Below the pieces are notes generated by a model, which saw only the letters and a list, made by a program, of their open reading frames with translations, did not search any database and was not told the DNA's origin. A stretch of 64,000 nt of DNA from Eublepharis macularius (taxonomy: Eukaryota; Chordata; Lepidosauria; Squamata; Eublepharidae). The DNA lies in contig NC_072793.1 of NCBI RefSeq assembly GCF_028583425.1, positions 101,107,689-101,171,688 on the forward strand, read 5' to 3'. Shown here one piece after another: positions 22,691-32,967 of this stretch (position 1 is the first letter of the stretch; each line of letters begins with the position of its first letter). Position numbers and translations under genes: made by a program.

Positions 22691-23789
22691 AGTATGCCTC
22701 TGGACATGAGTGGCTGGCAGGGCAAATAGCGCAGGGAAAATCTATTGTAGGGGTAAGCAACCCTTCATGTGCTGAACAGTGGTATGACAAACTGTTTTGC
22801 TCAGGTCCCAGAACCAGCAGTCTGCCTAAGGCGACAAGATGAGCCCCAGGGCAATGGCAGTATTACAAGGGTCTTTGGCATGGAAGAAGAGATGGGCATG
22901 ACTTATGTCCATCATGTCCTGGATTTGAGCAGCCACCAGTAGGGTCTGAGGTGAGCCCCTGTGGTGCTGGTAACACTGCTGGTGCTTGGCTTGTCCCAAG
23001 TATGTCTAGCCAATTATTACCTCCCTCATCCATTCCCCCAATTCTGCTGCCATACCAACAAGTGTTGTGGTTCTTTTGGCATTTGGGCCTATTCCTGGGC
23101 TGTGTGTTTTAATTTTCTGCTTCTGAGTTTCATGGAAATATCAGGCTAGCTATTGTGTGAGGAGCAGGGTGTGGGATTAAGCAGGCTGTGGTTAGATCCA
23201 GCAAGGCTATTATTATTTAAAAAATGATATTGGTACAAAAATTATTTCCTATAAGCAGGCAATGAAAAGAAGGGTTCTAATAGAAGTTGTAAAATATCAC
23301 AAACAATTGCCTTGGACAGCTGCAAGAAGAAAAAAACCTTACTGCTTTCAAGAGAGCTAGAATTAGGGCTTTTTTCATGGGTACAGAGTACTAGAACCCC
23401 ACCCCGCTTTTTAAAGAATGAAAGCGGCAATATTATTGATTGGCTTACTTCAGGCTTGTTGGAATTATGTTTTCCCCTTTCCTTCATATTCCTTACATTC
23501 TGTGTGGAGAGCAGTTCTGCTATCTTTCTTCCAGTATTTGAGCTTTAATTTTTTGTACTTTTATAAGGGTGTTTGCTTGTTCTTTGTGGACAGCCCCATT
23601 TCCTGAACTTATACCTATCAGGCAGGAAAAAGCTTAAAAGGTTTCTGAATTTAAACTCACATTGTCCACTGTGGTTGCAGTTCACCAAGGCTTTGTGAAT
23701 GTAATAGGGAGAACTGTATATAGAACAACTGGTAAGAACAACGAAAAGGGGAGAAAAAACAATAACCCTGCAAACCACGGTTAACCAAG
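22691..23789. other. Intergenic, nothing recognised
   Basis: Short open frames only. Confidence 0.4.
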
Positions 23790-24336
23790 GAGGTTGGAAC
23801 GAAAGAAAAAAATTGTTAAAAAATAAAAATATGAATTAAAAACACTGATATAAAATTTAATAATTTGATTAGAAATACATAAATTGGATTAAAAGCATCA
23901 AATAGTTCTACATATATGCATTAAAACCTTGTATATAAACAAAATAAAATCACTAACAGAGGTATAATAGTATATTTCATTGCCATAAATACAAAACCAA
24001 ACAAAAAAAAAAAAACTCAGACAACTTTCGACCCAAAGTCCTTCCTCAGTGGTATCACAGATAGCACTCCATCTATAACATACATAAATGAAACATGCAT
24101 GACCTAGCATACAATGAATGCTGAGATGAAATATATGATAACTTTGAGTGAGTTCTTTAGAATTCTGCCCCATAACAGCATGAAATAAAGTCAGGGCAAT
24201 GTGTTTTAATAGAAGTTGTAATTCCTTTGCCCATAAATCTTATGTAGCCAGGTCAAGATGGAGTGCTGGATACCGACCAAAGATAAAACTGAAATGTTTC
24301 ATCTTTGGTTGGTATCCAGCACTCCGTCTTGAATTT
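23790..24336. mobile_element. Possible Penelope-like pseudo-LTR region with terminal hairpin
   Basis: This is AT-rich sequence. Read on the minus strand near 24019-24053 it contains CTGAGGA, a GAC/GTC hairpin and GAAA in that order, resembling a hammerhead core. A 31-bp inverted repeat (24254-24284 with 24301-24331, two mismatches, 16-nt loop) closes the right end. Family assignment is tentative. Confidence 0.4.
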
Positions 24337-24728
24337 TGTATTCTAGAACTGTATAGACAACCAAGGGTAGTTTCAGCTACATCTTTTACTGCTGTAGAGG
24401 CAAGCTGATTTTCATTTTAAATTTAAATTGAAAACGAGCTGCCTTTTCAGTGTGTGGTGGAAATGTCAAAGAAAACTCTGGTTCTTCACTACTTAATTCT
24501 CTTATTTTCATTTGGTCAGGGACTACCACCATTTAATATGGCTCTGAAATCTTCTCCATGTGCACAGTAAGCAACATAGGAGCCACTTTCATGTCTGGCC
24601 ATTCCCTGCTCCATTTGAACTGTGTAACCAATGGAACCAATGTGAGTGGGATCAGCTGCACAAGTTGTTCAACAGGGTTGTGTTTTTCACAAAAGTGGTC
24701 CTGCAGCATCATGCAGGAGTGGGTCTCA

Positions 24729-26398
24729 CGCTGGAGGCCATTGTTAACCTATCCTTAGGCTCTGGAGTTTCTCCTGGGCCATTAAAGGAAGCTGTGGTGA
24801 GGCCTCTTTTAAAGAAACCATCGCTGGACCCCACCGACCTGGTCAATTACCGCCCAGTTTCAAACCTCCCATTTCTGGGAAAGGTGATTGAGCAGGCGGT
24901 GGTGGAACAGCTGCAGGGCTTCCTGAAGGATGTCTCAGCCCTAGACCCCTTCCAGTCCGGGTTCCACCCAGGACATGGGACGGAGACGTTGCTGGTTGCC
25001 CTCACAGACGATCTTCGTAGACATCTGGATCAAGGTGGCTTGACGCTGCTGATATTATTGGATCTGTTGGCAGTGTTCGATACAGGTGATTATGATCTTC
25101 TGACTCACTGCCTCGCCGATGTGGAGATACGAGGGACTGCCTTGCAGTGGCTTGTCTCTTTTCTTCTTGGTCGGGGACAGAGGATGGTGCTTGGGGAGAA
25201 ATTGTCATCCTGCCACTCTTTGGTGTGCAGGGTCCCACAGGGAGCAATACTCTCCCCATTATTGTTTAACATCTATATGCGTCCCCTTGCCCAGTTGGTG
25301 TGAAGTTTCAGACTTGGGTGTCATCAATATGCAGATGACACCCAGTTGTATCTGATGATGGATGGCCGGCCTGACTCAGCCCCAGATGTCCCGGAACATG
25401 CTTTTGCAGCCATGACTGGTTGGTTGAGGCAGAGTCGGCTGAAACTGAACCCAAAGAAGATGGAGGTCCTGTACTTGAGCCACGGGGGATTAGGTTCGGG
25501 ACTCCGGCTCCCAGCCCTCGATGGGGCTCCATTAGTGCCAGTTCCAAGGGTTAAGAGCCTAGGGGTGATCTTGGATGCCTCCCTAAAAATGGAGGCACAG
25601 GTCACAGCAGTTGTCAGGTCCTCTTTTTTCCATTTGCGGCAGACCAGGCAACTTGTCCCTTACCTGTCAACCCATGACTTAACTACAGTGATCCAAGCAA
25701 CGGTCATCTCTAGGCTAGATTACTGTAACTTGCTCTACGTGGGGCTGCCTTTGAGCCTGACCCAGAGATTACAGCTGGTACAAAATGCAGTGGCATGTGT
25801 TATTATGAGAGTGCCAATTAAGGCGCATATAACACCATTCTTATGTGAGCTGCATTGGTTGCCAGTGGAGTACCGGATCAGATTCAAGGTTCTGGTATTG
25901 ACCTATAAGGCCCTGTGTGGACTGGGTCCAGTGTATCTACGGGACCGTCTCTCCCCATATATTCCCCGGAGGACACTCCAACCAGGGTACAAACAGCTGT
26001 TGGTGGTCCCTGGCCCCAAGGAGGCCCACCTAGCCTTGACTAGAGCCAGGGCCTTTTCGGTCCTGGCTCCCACCTGGTGGAACGCTCTGTCTGCTGAAAT
26101 CAGGGCCCGGCAGGACCTACTATCTTTTTGCCGGGCCTGCAAGACAGAGTTGTTCCGCCAGGCACGTGGCTGAGGCTGGGCCTCCGATGGCCTGGAAAAA
26201 GGGGTGTATAAAATTCTAACCCTCCCTGTGAAGGCTGTCCACCATCCTGTTTTAAATGTGTATTAATAGAAATACATTTCTGTTTTAATGATGCCTTAAT
26301 GTAGATGAATTTTTATTGTATTTTAATATGTTGTTATCTGCCCGAGCCTGCCCACGGGGAGGGCGGAATAGAAATTTGGAATAAATAAAATAAAATAA
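24729..26398 (+). mobile_element. L2-clade LINE, copy B, 5'-truncated with nearly whole reverse transcriptase
   Basis: One plus-strand frame runs from about 24729 to the stop at 26171-26173, interrupted only by a TGA at 25301-25303 (probably from CGA). Visible blocks: [69 protein letters not shown], the catalytic QYADDTQLYL (near 25324-25353), LDYCNLLYVGLP, LQLVQNAVA and HWLPVEYRIRFKVLVLTYKAL. The 3' UTR ends GGCGGAATAGAAATTTGGAA with an AATAAAATAAAATAATA tail. The endonuclease is missing through 5' truncation. Confidence 0.88.
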
Positions 26399-26400
26399 TA

Positions 26401-27016
26401 GTTGTACAAATGAAGGAGGCCTCAAAATATGGAATAATACTGGGAGCAATGAAACGTAGCCACAAAAAGAATGGATGGATGCTCTTTGTGAAATGGCTTT
26501 CTATTAACCTTGCCAGGTCTCCCGCTTCAGCAGGAGAAAACAGGAGGGAATGTTCCATTCTCTTTTCTACCTGAGAAAGGAGGTTTTCCAGGCCAGTGCT
26601 GGCAACCTCTGAAGGATGGGGTGCTGAGTCTGGATGGTCGGCATTGCACGGGTGTTGCAGTTTCACTTCCAGCATGTACCCAGAATGGACATGACCACAT
26701 TGAGGCTTCCAGGTCCTCTCCAGAAGTGATGTTGTGGCACTGGCACAATACCAATTGCTCAGGACCCAATACCATTGTGTCCTGGGATTAGCAGCATTGG
26801 ACTAGCAACTCTACATTCTATGGTAGGAAAGAGAAGGGAATAACTCCTCCCACAGTCTGGCTGCTAGGGGGATTCACAATCACTTGCCATAGCAGACTCA
26901 GTAAATTACAGTTCAACATTTACAAAGGAGTACAGAGAGATGGCTATAGTCAGGCCCAGTGGGAACAGGGGGACAAAAGTTGGGATGCTCTGTTTTCCCT
27001 CAGATTCTGACAAGGT
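26401..27016. other. Intergenic; faint repeat-like blocks only
   Basis: The GCCAGGTCTCCCGC... block near 26510 may be the edge of an old repeat. I cannot name it. Confidence 0.3.
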
Positions 27017-27210
27017 GTGTAAGTCTGTAGTAGCAAAATAGAAAAGAGTTCAGTAGCACCTTTAAGACTAACCAACTTTACTGTAGCATAAGCGTTCGAG
27101 AACGACAGTTCTCTTCGTCAGATGCATCTGACAAAGAGAACTGTGGTTCTCGAATGCTTATGCTACCATAAAGTTGGTTAGTCTTAAAGGTGCTACTGGA
27201 CTCTTCCTCT
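27017..27210. mobile_element. Foldback repeat with hammerhead-like core (family B), inverted pair
   Basis: Arms 27044-27124 and 27125-27205 are inverted copies, about 93% identical, meeting with no loop at GATGCATC. Each unit reads CTGAC(G)AAGAGAACTGTGG then TTCTCGAA, then TTGGTTAGTCTTAAAGGTGC and TACTGGACTC. The unit has CUGANGA, a strong stem-loop and a GAA(A) in hammerhead order, so a Penelope-type pseudo-LTR is likely. An extra base before stem II and a weak stem I make activity doubtful. Other copies: 30086-30275, 30376-30483 and 48180-48275. Confidence 0.6.
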
Positions 27211-27639
27211 GAACTGTAGAGACGTTTTCCATATAGCAAGGTAAGTTCCAAAAGACACTAGGGTTTGCAGTACACTTTAGCATGTAAGGAAAAAAATCTA
27301 TCCCTAGAACAACAAAGACAGAGCTAAAACTCTGCAGAATTTGCCATTCCCTATGTGATCTATGCTTGGCATTGGCTGTTCTTGTGGGGTCACAGGAACA
27401 GTGGAGGTCACGCAGTAGGAAAAAAGTACTGGCTTTCCCGAGCTGTGTGTTCTTATCCAGACAACTTTACAATTTATCCTGCCTTCCCAGGTGGTTGCTC
27501 TTGGAAAATCCTGGGATTTGGGAACACAGCTATTGCTCTAAAGATGCACAGGAAAATAAACTATTTTTCTCTTTCTCTTTTCACCCCAGAAATCCCCAAG
27601 TGTACACTCTGGAAAGCACTGCTACCTATGATTGTGGCC

Positions 27640-27972
27640 ATCAAAATATTAGGTCTCAAAGGCAACAGTGGGTTGTAGATCAAATCAAGCCTGAATTCTC
27701 CCTAGAAGCTAAAATGACAAAACTGAGGCTATCGTACTCTGGTCACTTCATGAGAAGACAAGACTCACTGGAAAAGACAATAATGCTAGGAAAGGTGGAA
27801 GACAATAGGAAAAGAGGAAGACCTAAAATGAGATGGCTGGACTCAGTAACAGAAACCACAGCCTCCAGTTTGTAAGATCTGAGCACAGCTGTTAACGATA
27901 GGACATTTTGGAGATTATTAATTCATAGGGTCACCATACATCAGAAGCAACTTAATGGCACTTCACACACAC
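27640..27972 (+). mobile_element. Bov-B (RTE clade) LINE 3' end
   Basis: The C-terminal block GHFMRRQDSLEKTIMLGKVE and then GRPKMRWLDSVTETT is read in one frame up to a stop at 27873-27875. It is followed by TTCATAGGGTCACCATACAT and CTTAATGGCACTTCACACAC, the known Bov-B / Sauria SINE 3' end. Bov-B is abundant in squamates. Confidence 0.8.
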
Positions 27973-28494
27973 AGCAATAATGGTCAGCCTCAGCCTTTCC
28001 ACTTGTCTGGCTTCTGCTGCTTCACACAGTGTTAATGTTGCCCCTCTTTCTCATTTCCCCTTTCCATGCTTTTGCTTTGAGCTCAGGTCCCTTTTCCACA
28101 CACCATCAATGAGGGATTGGGGAAAGCTTTCTAAGGGGCAGGTGTTCCTTCCAGGGGGATTTCCAGGGAAGGTGCATACAGAGTTGTGCAATGGGCCTAG
28201 CTATAAAAGTACAAACAGAAGCTGCTGGTGATGCTTTCAGAGCTGCTGGACTGTTTAGTTGCTGGGGTGCAGCTCCCATATAGCCTTTTCAACAACAGTG
28301 GGGTTGCCCGGGCAACTCAATCTAAGGAGGAATCTATTGCTGTTACCAGGGAAGGAAGGAGGAAGAACACAGAAAGTGTCCTCATGCTTTTCATGAGAAT
28401 TATCCTGTGGATCAGACCATCCGCCATATGCCTCTTCTGCATGGGGGAGAAGAATTGTAATTTTATCCTGTGTGTCTGCCTGTGTGTTTAAAAT
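27973..28494. other. Intergenic, nothing recognised
   Basis: Short open frames only. Confidence 0.4.
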
Positions 28495-28534
28495 AGAAGC
28501 ATGCTGATAATTTTAGAAGCATGCTGATAATTTT
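28495..28534 (+). repeat. 20-bp tandem duplication
   Basis: The unit agaagcatgctgataatttt occurs twice head to tail without mismatch. Confidence 0.9.
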
Positions 28535-28621
28535 AGAGGAGGTGGGAGAGCATGCGTATAACTGTAAATAAGCAATCATGCTTCCATGTACGTCTAAAAA
28601 CCTGTGCTATGAGTATTAGAT

Positions 28622-28775
28622 AGTATGCACCTATCTCAGTGGCAGAGCACATTCATTGCATGCAGAGGGTTCCAGGTTCCGATTTTCCCTGTTGTCTCCA
28701 AGTGTTGAGAAAGACCTCTTGAGTACTGCTTAGTATACTATGCGGGGTAGACGATCTGACTAAGTGGTTTCCATC
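28622..28775 (+). repeat. tRNA-derived SINE, sense, truncated
   Basis: Box-A-like ATCTCAGTGGCAGAGCACA, box-B-like CCAGGTTCCGATT, and the GAGAAAGACCTCTTGAG body of the family at 50655-50852. Confidence 0.55.
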
Positions 28776-28989
28776 CTGCCCAGAATTTCTGTGGGTACAA
28801 GGGGAGTGAGTTCTGCCAATTCCTCGCTCCTGCAGGAGACCCACGCTTTCCCCAAGTTACTTCTGGGAAGTCCCCTACCCCCCGAAGCAGCATTTTAGGA
28901 GGTTTGGGGGTTGTCACAGAAGGGGGAATTGACTAAAATTGTTGCCTTTCCTGCACCCATGGAAATCTAAATTGGGTCCAATCCTATAT

Positions 28990-29060
28990 AAGGTAGCATT
29001 TATTTATCTATGTATATCCTTCCTTTCTTCCATCATGAGACTTCAAGGCAGCACATACAC
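28990..29060 (-). repeat. LINE 3'-end fragment, antisense
   Basis: ATTTATTTATC...CCTTCCTTTCTTCCATCATGA is the antisense terminus of a CR1/L2-type LINE. Confidence 0.4.
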
Positions 29061-29109
29061 ATGATCAGGCAATCTCCCTTCCAGGCACTAATCAAATGCA
29101 GACTTGCTT

Positions 29110-29310
29110 TATTTGTTTTTTTTAGTCCGCCTTTCTCATTGAGACTCAAGGCATATTACACAGTGCAAGTCAGTACAATCAACAGCTGGGACATTCAATT
29201 AACAATACAATAAGGTATGGGATGCAGAAATTCATAAACAAGTAGAAATCCAAATACAGAGATGAAACATTTAGTTTCAGCAAGGAGGCTGAATCAAGTG
29301 CCCTCCAACC
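29110..29310 (-). repeat. LINE 3' end, antisense
   Basis: AGTCCGCCTTTCTCATTGAGACTCAAGG and the following blocks match the 20027-20480 copy, with a different internal deletion. Confidence 0.6.
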
Positions 29311-30085
29311 ATGCCCTGCTTCATTTATGGCCGCATACATGTGCATGTCTGTACATTTTGGTGCAATCCCACATGATTATAAAATGGGCAGTATGTTCTT
29401 CAGGCAATAAGCAATAATGAGACTGAAACATACAGTCGGAATGAGCTTTCAGATCATAACTAATCAAGAACATGCCCTTGTTCCTTGTTCATTAATATCA
29501 GAAGGGCAACTAATCCAAAGCGCCCTTCTGAATTCTCTAGGCTAGATCCAGCTGTTTTTCTGGCAGTGCTGCTGCACTCAGTTTTCTGTTTCCCTCTGCT
29601 GTCCTTAAGTTACTGTTTTCCCCAAGGGCAGAAGAGGTATACTTAGCAGATGTATGCCTGACAGGCACACTGACCAACCAGAAACTTAGCCCATGTTCAC
29701 ACAACATGGCATCAGTCACTCCTGACTGACATTTCCATGCACAACACTTCCCCCCAATTTCGTTATTGGCTCCATAGCTTATGCTGTACAAGCTGGGAAG
29801 CACTGCTTGGCTGAACTATTCCAGCAATTGGGTGTCCTCTGAGAGTAGCAACAGATGCTCTGCTTGCACTCTCTTGGGAGGGGTGGGATTGAGGGTTCTA
29901 CATCTACCAGGACATTCCATCAAAGACTTAAAGGTCACTGTAGTTCAACAGAAACCTTTCAAAAACAAAATCCAACGGCAGGCTGCTGAACTCGTATTCA
30001 TATGCAAATTTGACTCTGTCAAGCTGGGACTGAATAGGGACTATGAATGGTTATCACATTACCACAGGTAACAGATTTCCTTTAC
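29311..30085. other. Intergenic, nothing recognised
   Basis: Short open frames only. Confidence 0.4.
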
Positions 30086-30275
30086 AGAGGTGGGGTCTGG
30101 GGGAGCTCAGTGGCACCTGGCGTGGGCTTTCGGGAACCACAGATCTCTTTGTCAGATGCATCTGGCAGGGAGAGCTGTGGTTATCGAAGGCGCATACTGC
30201 ATTGGAATTGGATGGTCTAGCTGTTTGGCTGCTACAAACTAACAGGGCAAACTCCTTTGAAGCCAACTGATACAC
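30086..30275. mobile_element. Foldback repeat family B, diverged inverted pair
   Basis: TTTCGGGAACCACAGATCTC lies opposite GAGAGCTGTGGTTATCGAAG across GATGCATC. It is followed by GGCTGCTACAAACTAACAGGGC, the 3' part of this family. More diverged than the 27017 copy. Confidence 0.55.
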
Positions 30276-30375
30276 ACACTAAAAGGAGATGTTTACATAT
30301 ACTAGCAAAGGAATGTTTTGATTGCACCCTCCCACTTCCTCCCCCTAATTGCCTCTTCTCTCTCCTCCTCTTCTG

Positions 30376-30483
30376 TATTTGACCAGTCTCTGTATCAGGC
30401 ATCTGACGAAGAGAACTTGATGCTCGAAAGCTTATGCTACAATAAAATTGGTTAGTCTTAAAGGTGCTACTGGACTCTTTTTG
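30376..30483 (+). mobile_element. Foldback repeat family B, single (non-inverted) unit
   Basis: One arm only: CATCTGACGAAGAGAACTTG, then GCTCGAAAGCTTATGCTACA, then TTAAAGGTGCTACTGGACTC and a T-run. CTGACGA and GAAA are both intact here. Confidence 0.6.
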
Positions 30484-32130
30484 ATTTTACATCCTTCTCT
30501 AAAACCGTCCCCCACACCTGGCACCCTCACTCAGGCTTTGCTCTCATAGTCTACAAAGGAAATCAGGGCTGCTGTCCTGCTTGGGATGGGGAGCTGGTCC
30601 TTTTGTACTCTGTCCTCTCTCCATTGCAAATTGATTGGCCACCCACTTTGCTTTGCAGAGCACACTTCCACCCAATAGCAAAGAAAGACAGACATGTACA
30701 CACCCACAGGGCAAGGCAAAAGATGGAACAGGTTTCTCTGTGTGAGAGGATCTCTCAACTCATCTAAAAGCAGCTCGGGGAGAATCCGGTTGTGGTTGAG
30801 TTCACTCATTTGAGTGTAAAACAGGCCAGTGATTTTTATTTACAAAGTCAGATCATATAGGTAAGGGGAGGCAAGCCCTCCACGTACACCTCTTACCTTG
30901 CTGTGCTGAGTGCATGAAGCATTTCCCTCCAACTGTGGCCTCCATGAGAATTTTAAATGTCTTTAGAACAGGGAGGCTTTCTCCTGCCTGTCTAAGTGCT
31001 GGGGAGGGAGCATCCTTTATCCAAGTACTGTTAACCACTCTGAAGACAGAAATACTAAAGTATTCAAGTGAAATATGTAATGAACATAATGAGCCAAACC
31101 CAATAAAATTTCTGTATGCATCCCTAGAATTCAATCCAGGGAAGTAAAACCTGTAGCAACCAATGATGTCACTGTGCAGAACAAGTAGCACCATTTCCTC
31201 CCAGCATGCTGAATGCTGAGAAGACGTATTAGGGAGATTCCTCTCAGGGGGATGAAATAAGTCCAGGGCGGTTCCCTTAGTATCTCCTGGATTTATTTCT
31301 GCCCTTGAGTAAGCAATGATTTCATAATGCAGGCTTCTTAGGTTTCGTTTTCTTTCTTTAGCATTTAAAGGGGCTGGTCCTGCAACTGTGAAAGTCATTC
31401 TCCTCTTCACATCACAGAGTAAGAGGCTTAGATGGGATCAAATTGTGGAGGGAGGGGCTACCTTTCATTGTCTTTATTAGGTATGGGGTTAACCTTCTAG
31501 GAGTAATGAGAGCCAGGAGAACTACTCTGGAGAATGGGCATGGGGAGCTTTAGACCTGGAAGATTTGGTTCAAGGGACTTTGTTGCCTTTGGAGAAGTGG
31601 AATACAAGTATTAGTATTATTTTTACTGGTACAGATGACTTGGGGCTATGTCTTCTGAAGATCGGATATGCTTTGATCCCTGCACCTTGCACTCAGCATT
31701 CTGAGATAGATGCCTATCTCGTCTCCACTACCAACAGGAATGACAACAGAGCGAAGTCCACTGTCCTCATCATCTCTCATGTTATCAGTGTGGAAGATTT
31801 TCCATCCATACCGTGTTGTGGTATGCCCACCATTTCAAGATCTTCTACCCTGCATGTTCAGTATAGTGCTAAAGGCCAAACTGGGAAACCAGGAATTTCC
31901 CAGACACATGTACCCCTAGTGCAATTAGACTGTCATTTTTAGTGCTCTCATTAAACATAGAAAGGTAGAACTCAGAGGCTGAATGGTATGGCCTGTCTTC
32001 AAAATAAGATCCTTCTCATGATTCTGGAGCATAATGGGCTAGCTGCCCTCCGAAATCTAATAATGATGATATTCACCATGTTCTAGCCCTTTATTTGCCT
32101 TAAAGTGGGACTTTGAGAGCAATCACTGTC
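30484..32130. other. Intergenic / upstream region of GPR62, no feature recognised
   Basis: The 185-codon minus frame (30853-31410) and the 125-codon plus frame (31565-31942) resemble nothing known. A non-coding first exon of GPR62 must lie somewhere upstream of 32856, but I cannot place it. Confidence 0.35.
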
Positions 32131-32195
32131 GTCCTTATTATGACTGGGGAGACCTGGGTTCAAAGCCCCACTCGGAGTCTAACTACAAGATACGC
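32131..32195 (+). repeat. MIR-like SINE fragment
   Basis: GACTGGGGAGACCTGGGTTC followed by AAAGCCCCACTC matches the box B region of the SINE at 43430-43625. Confidence 0.35.
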
Positions 32196-32856
32196 TGCTT
32201 CCACACCTGTTGGTGAAATGTGTATGTACCGATAGTCTGCACATGTACTAGTGGGCTACACATGTTTCTCCGGCATGGCAAATAGCAGAACTCCTGTCCT
32301 GGGCCATTTCAGTTTGGGAAAATGGTGTGAAGGCTCCTTCTCCCCATTTCTCGCAGTCCCAGTCTAAATTGGCCCCCACATACCTGAGAATCTAACTTTC
32401 ACCCAGGAACTCACAGAGCAGCTCTGTTTGACAGGACCTAGAATGGACCTGGAGATGGACCCAGAAGCCCTGTATTGTGTAGTTAAGCCCCAATCAGCCA
32501 CGAAGGTCACTGTGTGGGCTTGTGCAGCATTCTCTTTCAATCTAATCTTATTTTCAGGATGAAATGGAGGAGGGGGAAATGCATAGAAAGCTATGCAGCA
32601 TGAGCTTTTAAAATGAAAATATACTTTTGTATCAAGGTAAGCAAAATTCAATGCCAAGAAGAGCTTGATTTTGAAAGATGCATACCTGATGCTGAAACAT
32701 TTCCCAACACAGCCTATGTATTTCCAATGCCACAGCTTCCAGATTGTTGTTAACTCTGAATGACGTGCTATGGTCTCCTTGTCTGTTTGCTCCTAGCACA
32801 TAACATTCATCCATTTCTCATTTACTAAGTTTTACTTATCTTTTTTTTCTCTGCAG

Positions 32857-32967
32857 GGATAAAGAACTACCAAAGAAGATGGCAGCCATGACAAATTGTA
32901 CAAGTATCCCTTGTCAGTCCATACAGCCAAGAAGGCACTGACCACTTTGAAACAGACCTCAGGGACA
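32857..32967 (+). other. GPR62: GPR62 5' UTR part of the coding exon, with splice acceptor
   Basis: A polypyrimidine tract and CTGCAG end at 32856, so the exon starts at 32857. In the receptor's frame a TAA stands at 32860-32862, which rules out coding sequence from an upstream exon. A short upstream ORF lies inside (32879-32941). Confidence 0.7.
32879..32941 (+). CDS. Upstream ORF of GPR62 (20 codons)
   Basis: The ATG at 32879 has A at -3 and G at +4, a strong initiation context, and the frame runs 20 codons to TGA at 32939-32941, 26 bases before the receptor ATG. A second ATG lies in the same frame at 32888. Such ORFs usually lower translation of the main frame; the peptide (MAAMTNCTSIPCQ...) shows no recognisable motif. 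Whether it is translated is unknown. Confidence 0.5.
   Translation: MAAMTNCTSIPCQSIQPRRH

Noticed and set aside
28495-28534. CRISPR-like direct repeat
   Set aside because: Only two units, head to tail without spacers, in a vertebrate genome.
32896-32967. N-terminal extension of the receptor from a non-ATG (TTG) start
   Set aside because: An in-frame ATG with A at -3 at 32968 gives a normal receptor N-terminus with two glycosylation sites. The 24 extra codons have no signal and follow a stop at 32860.
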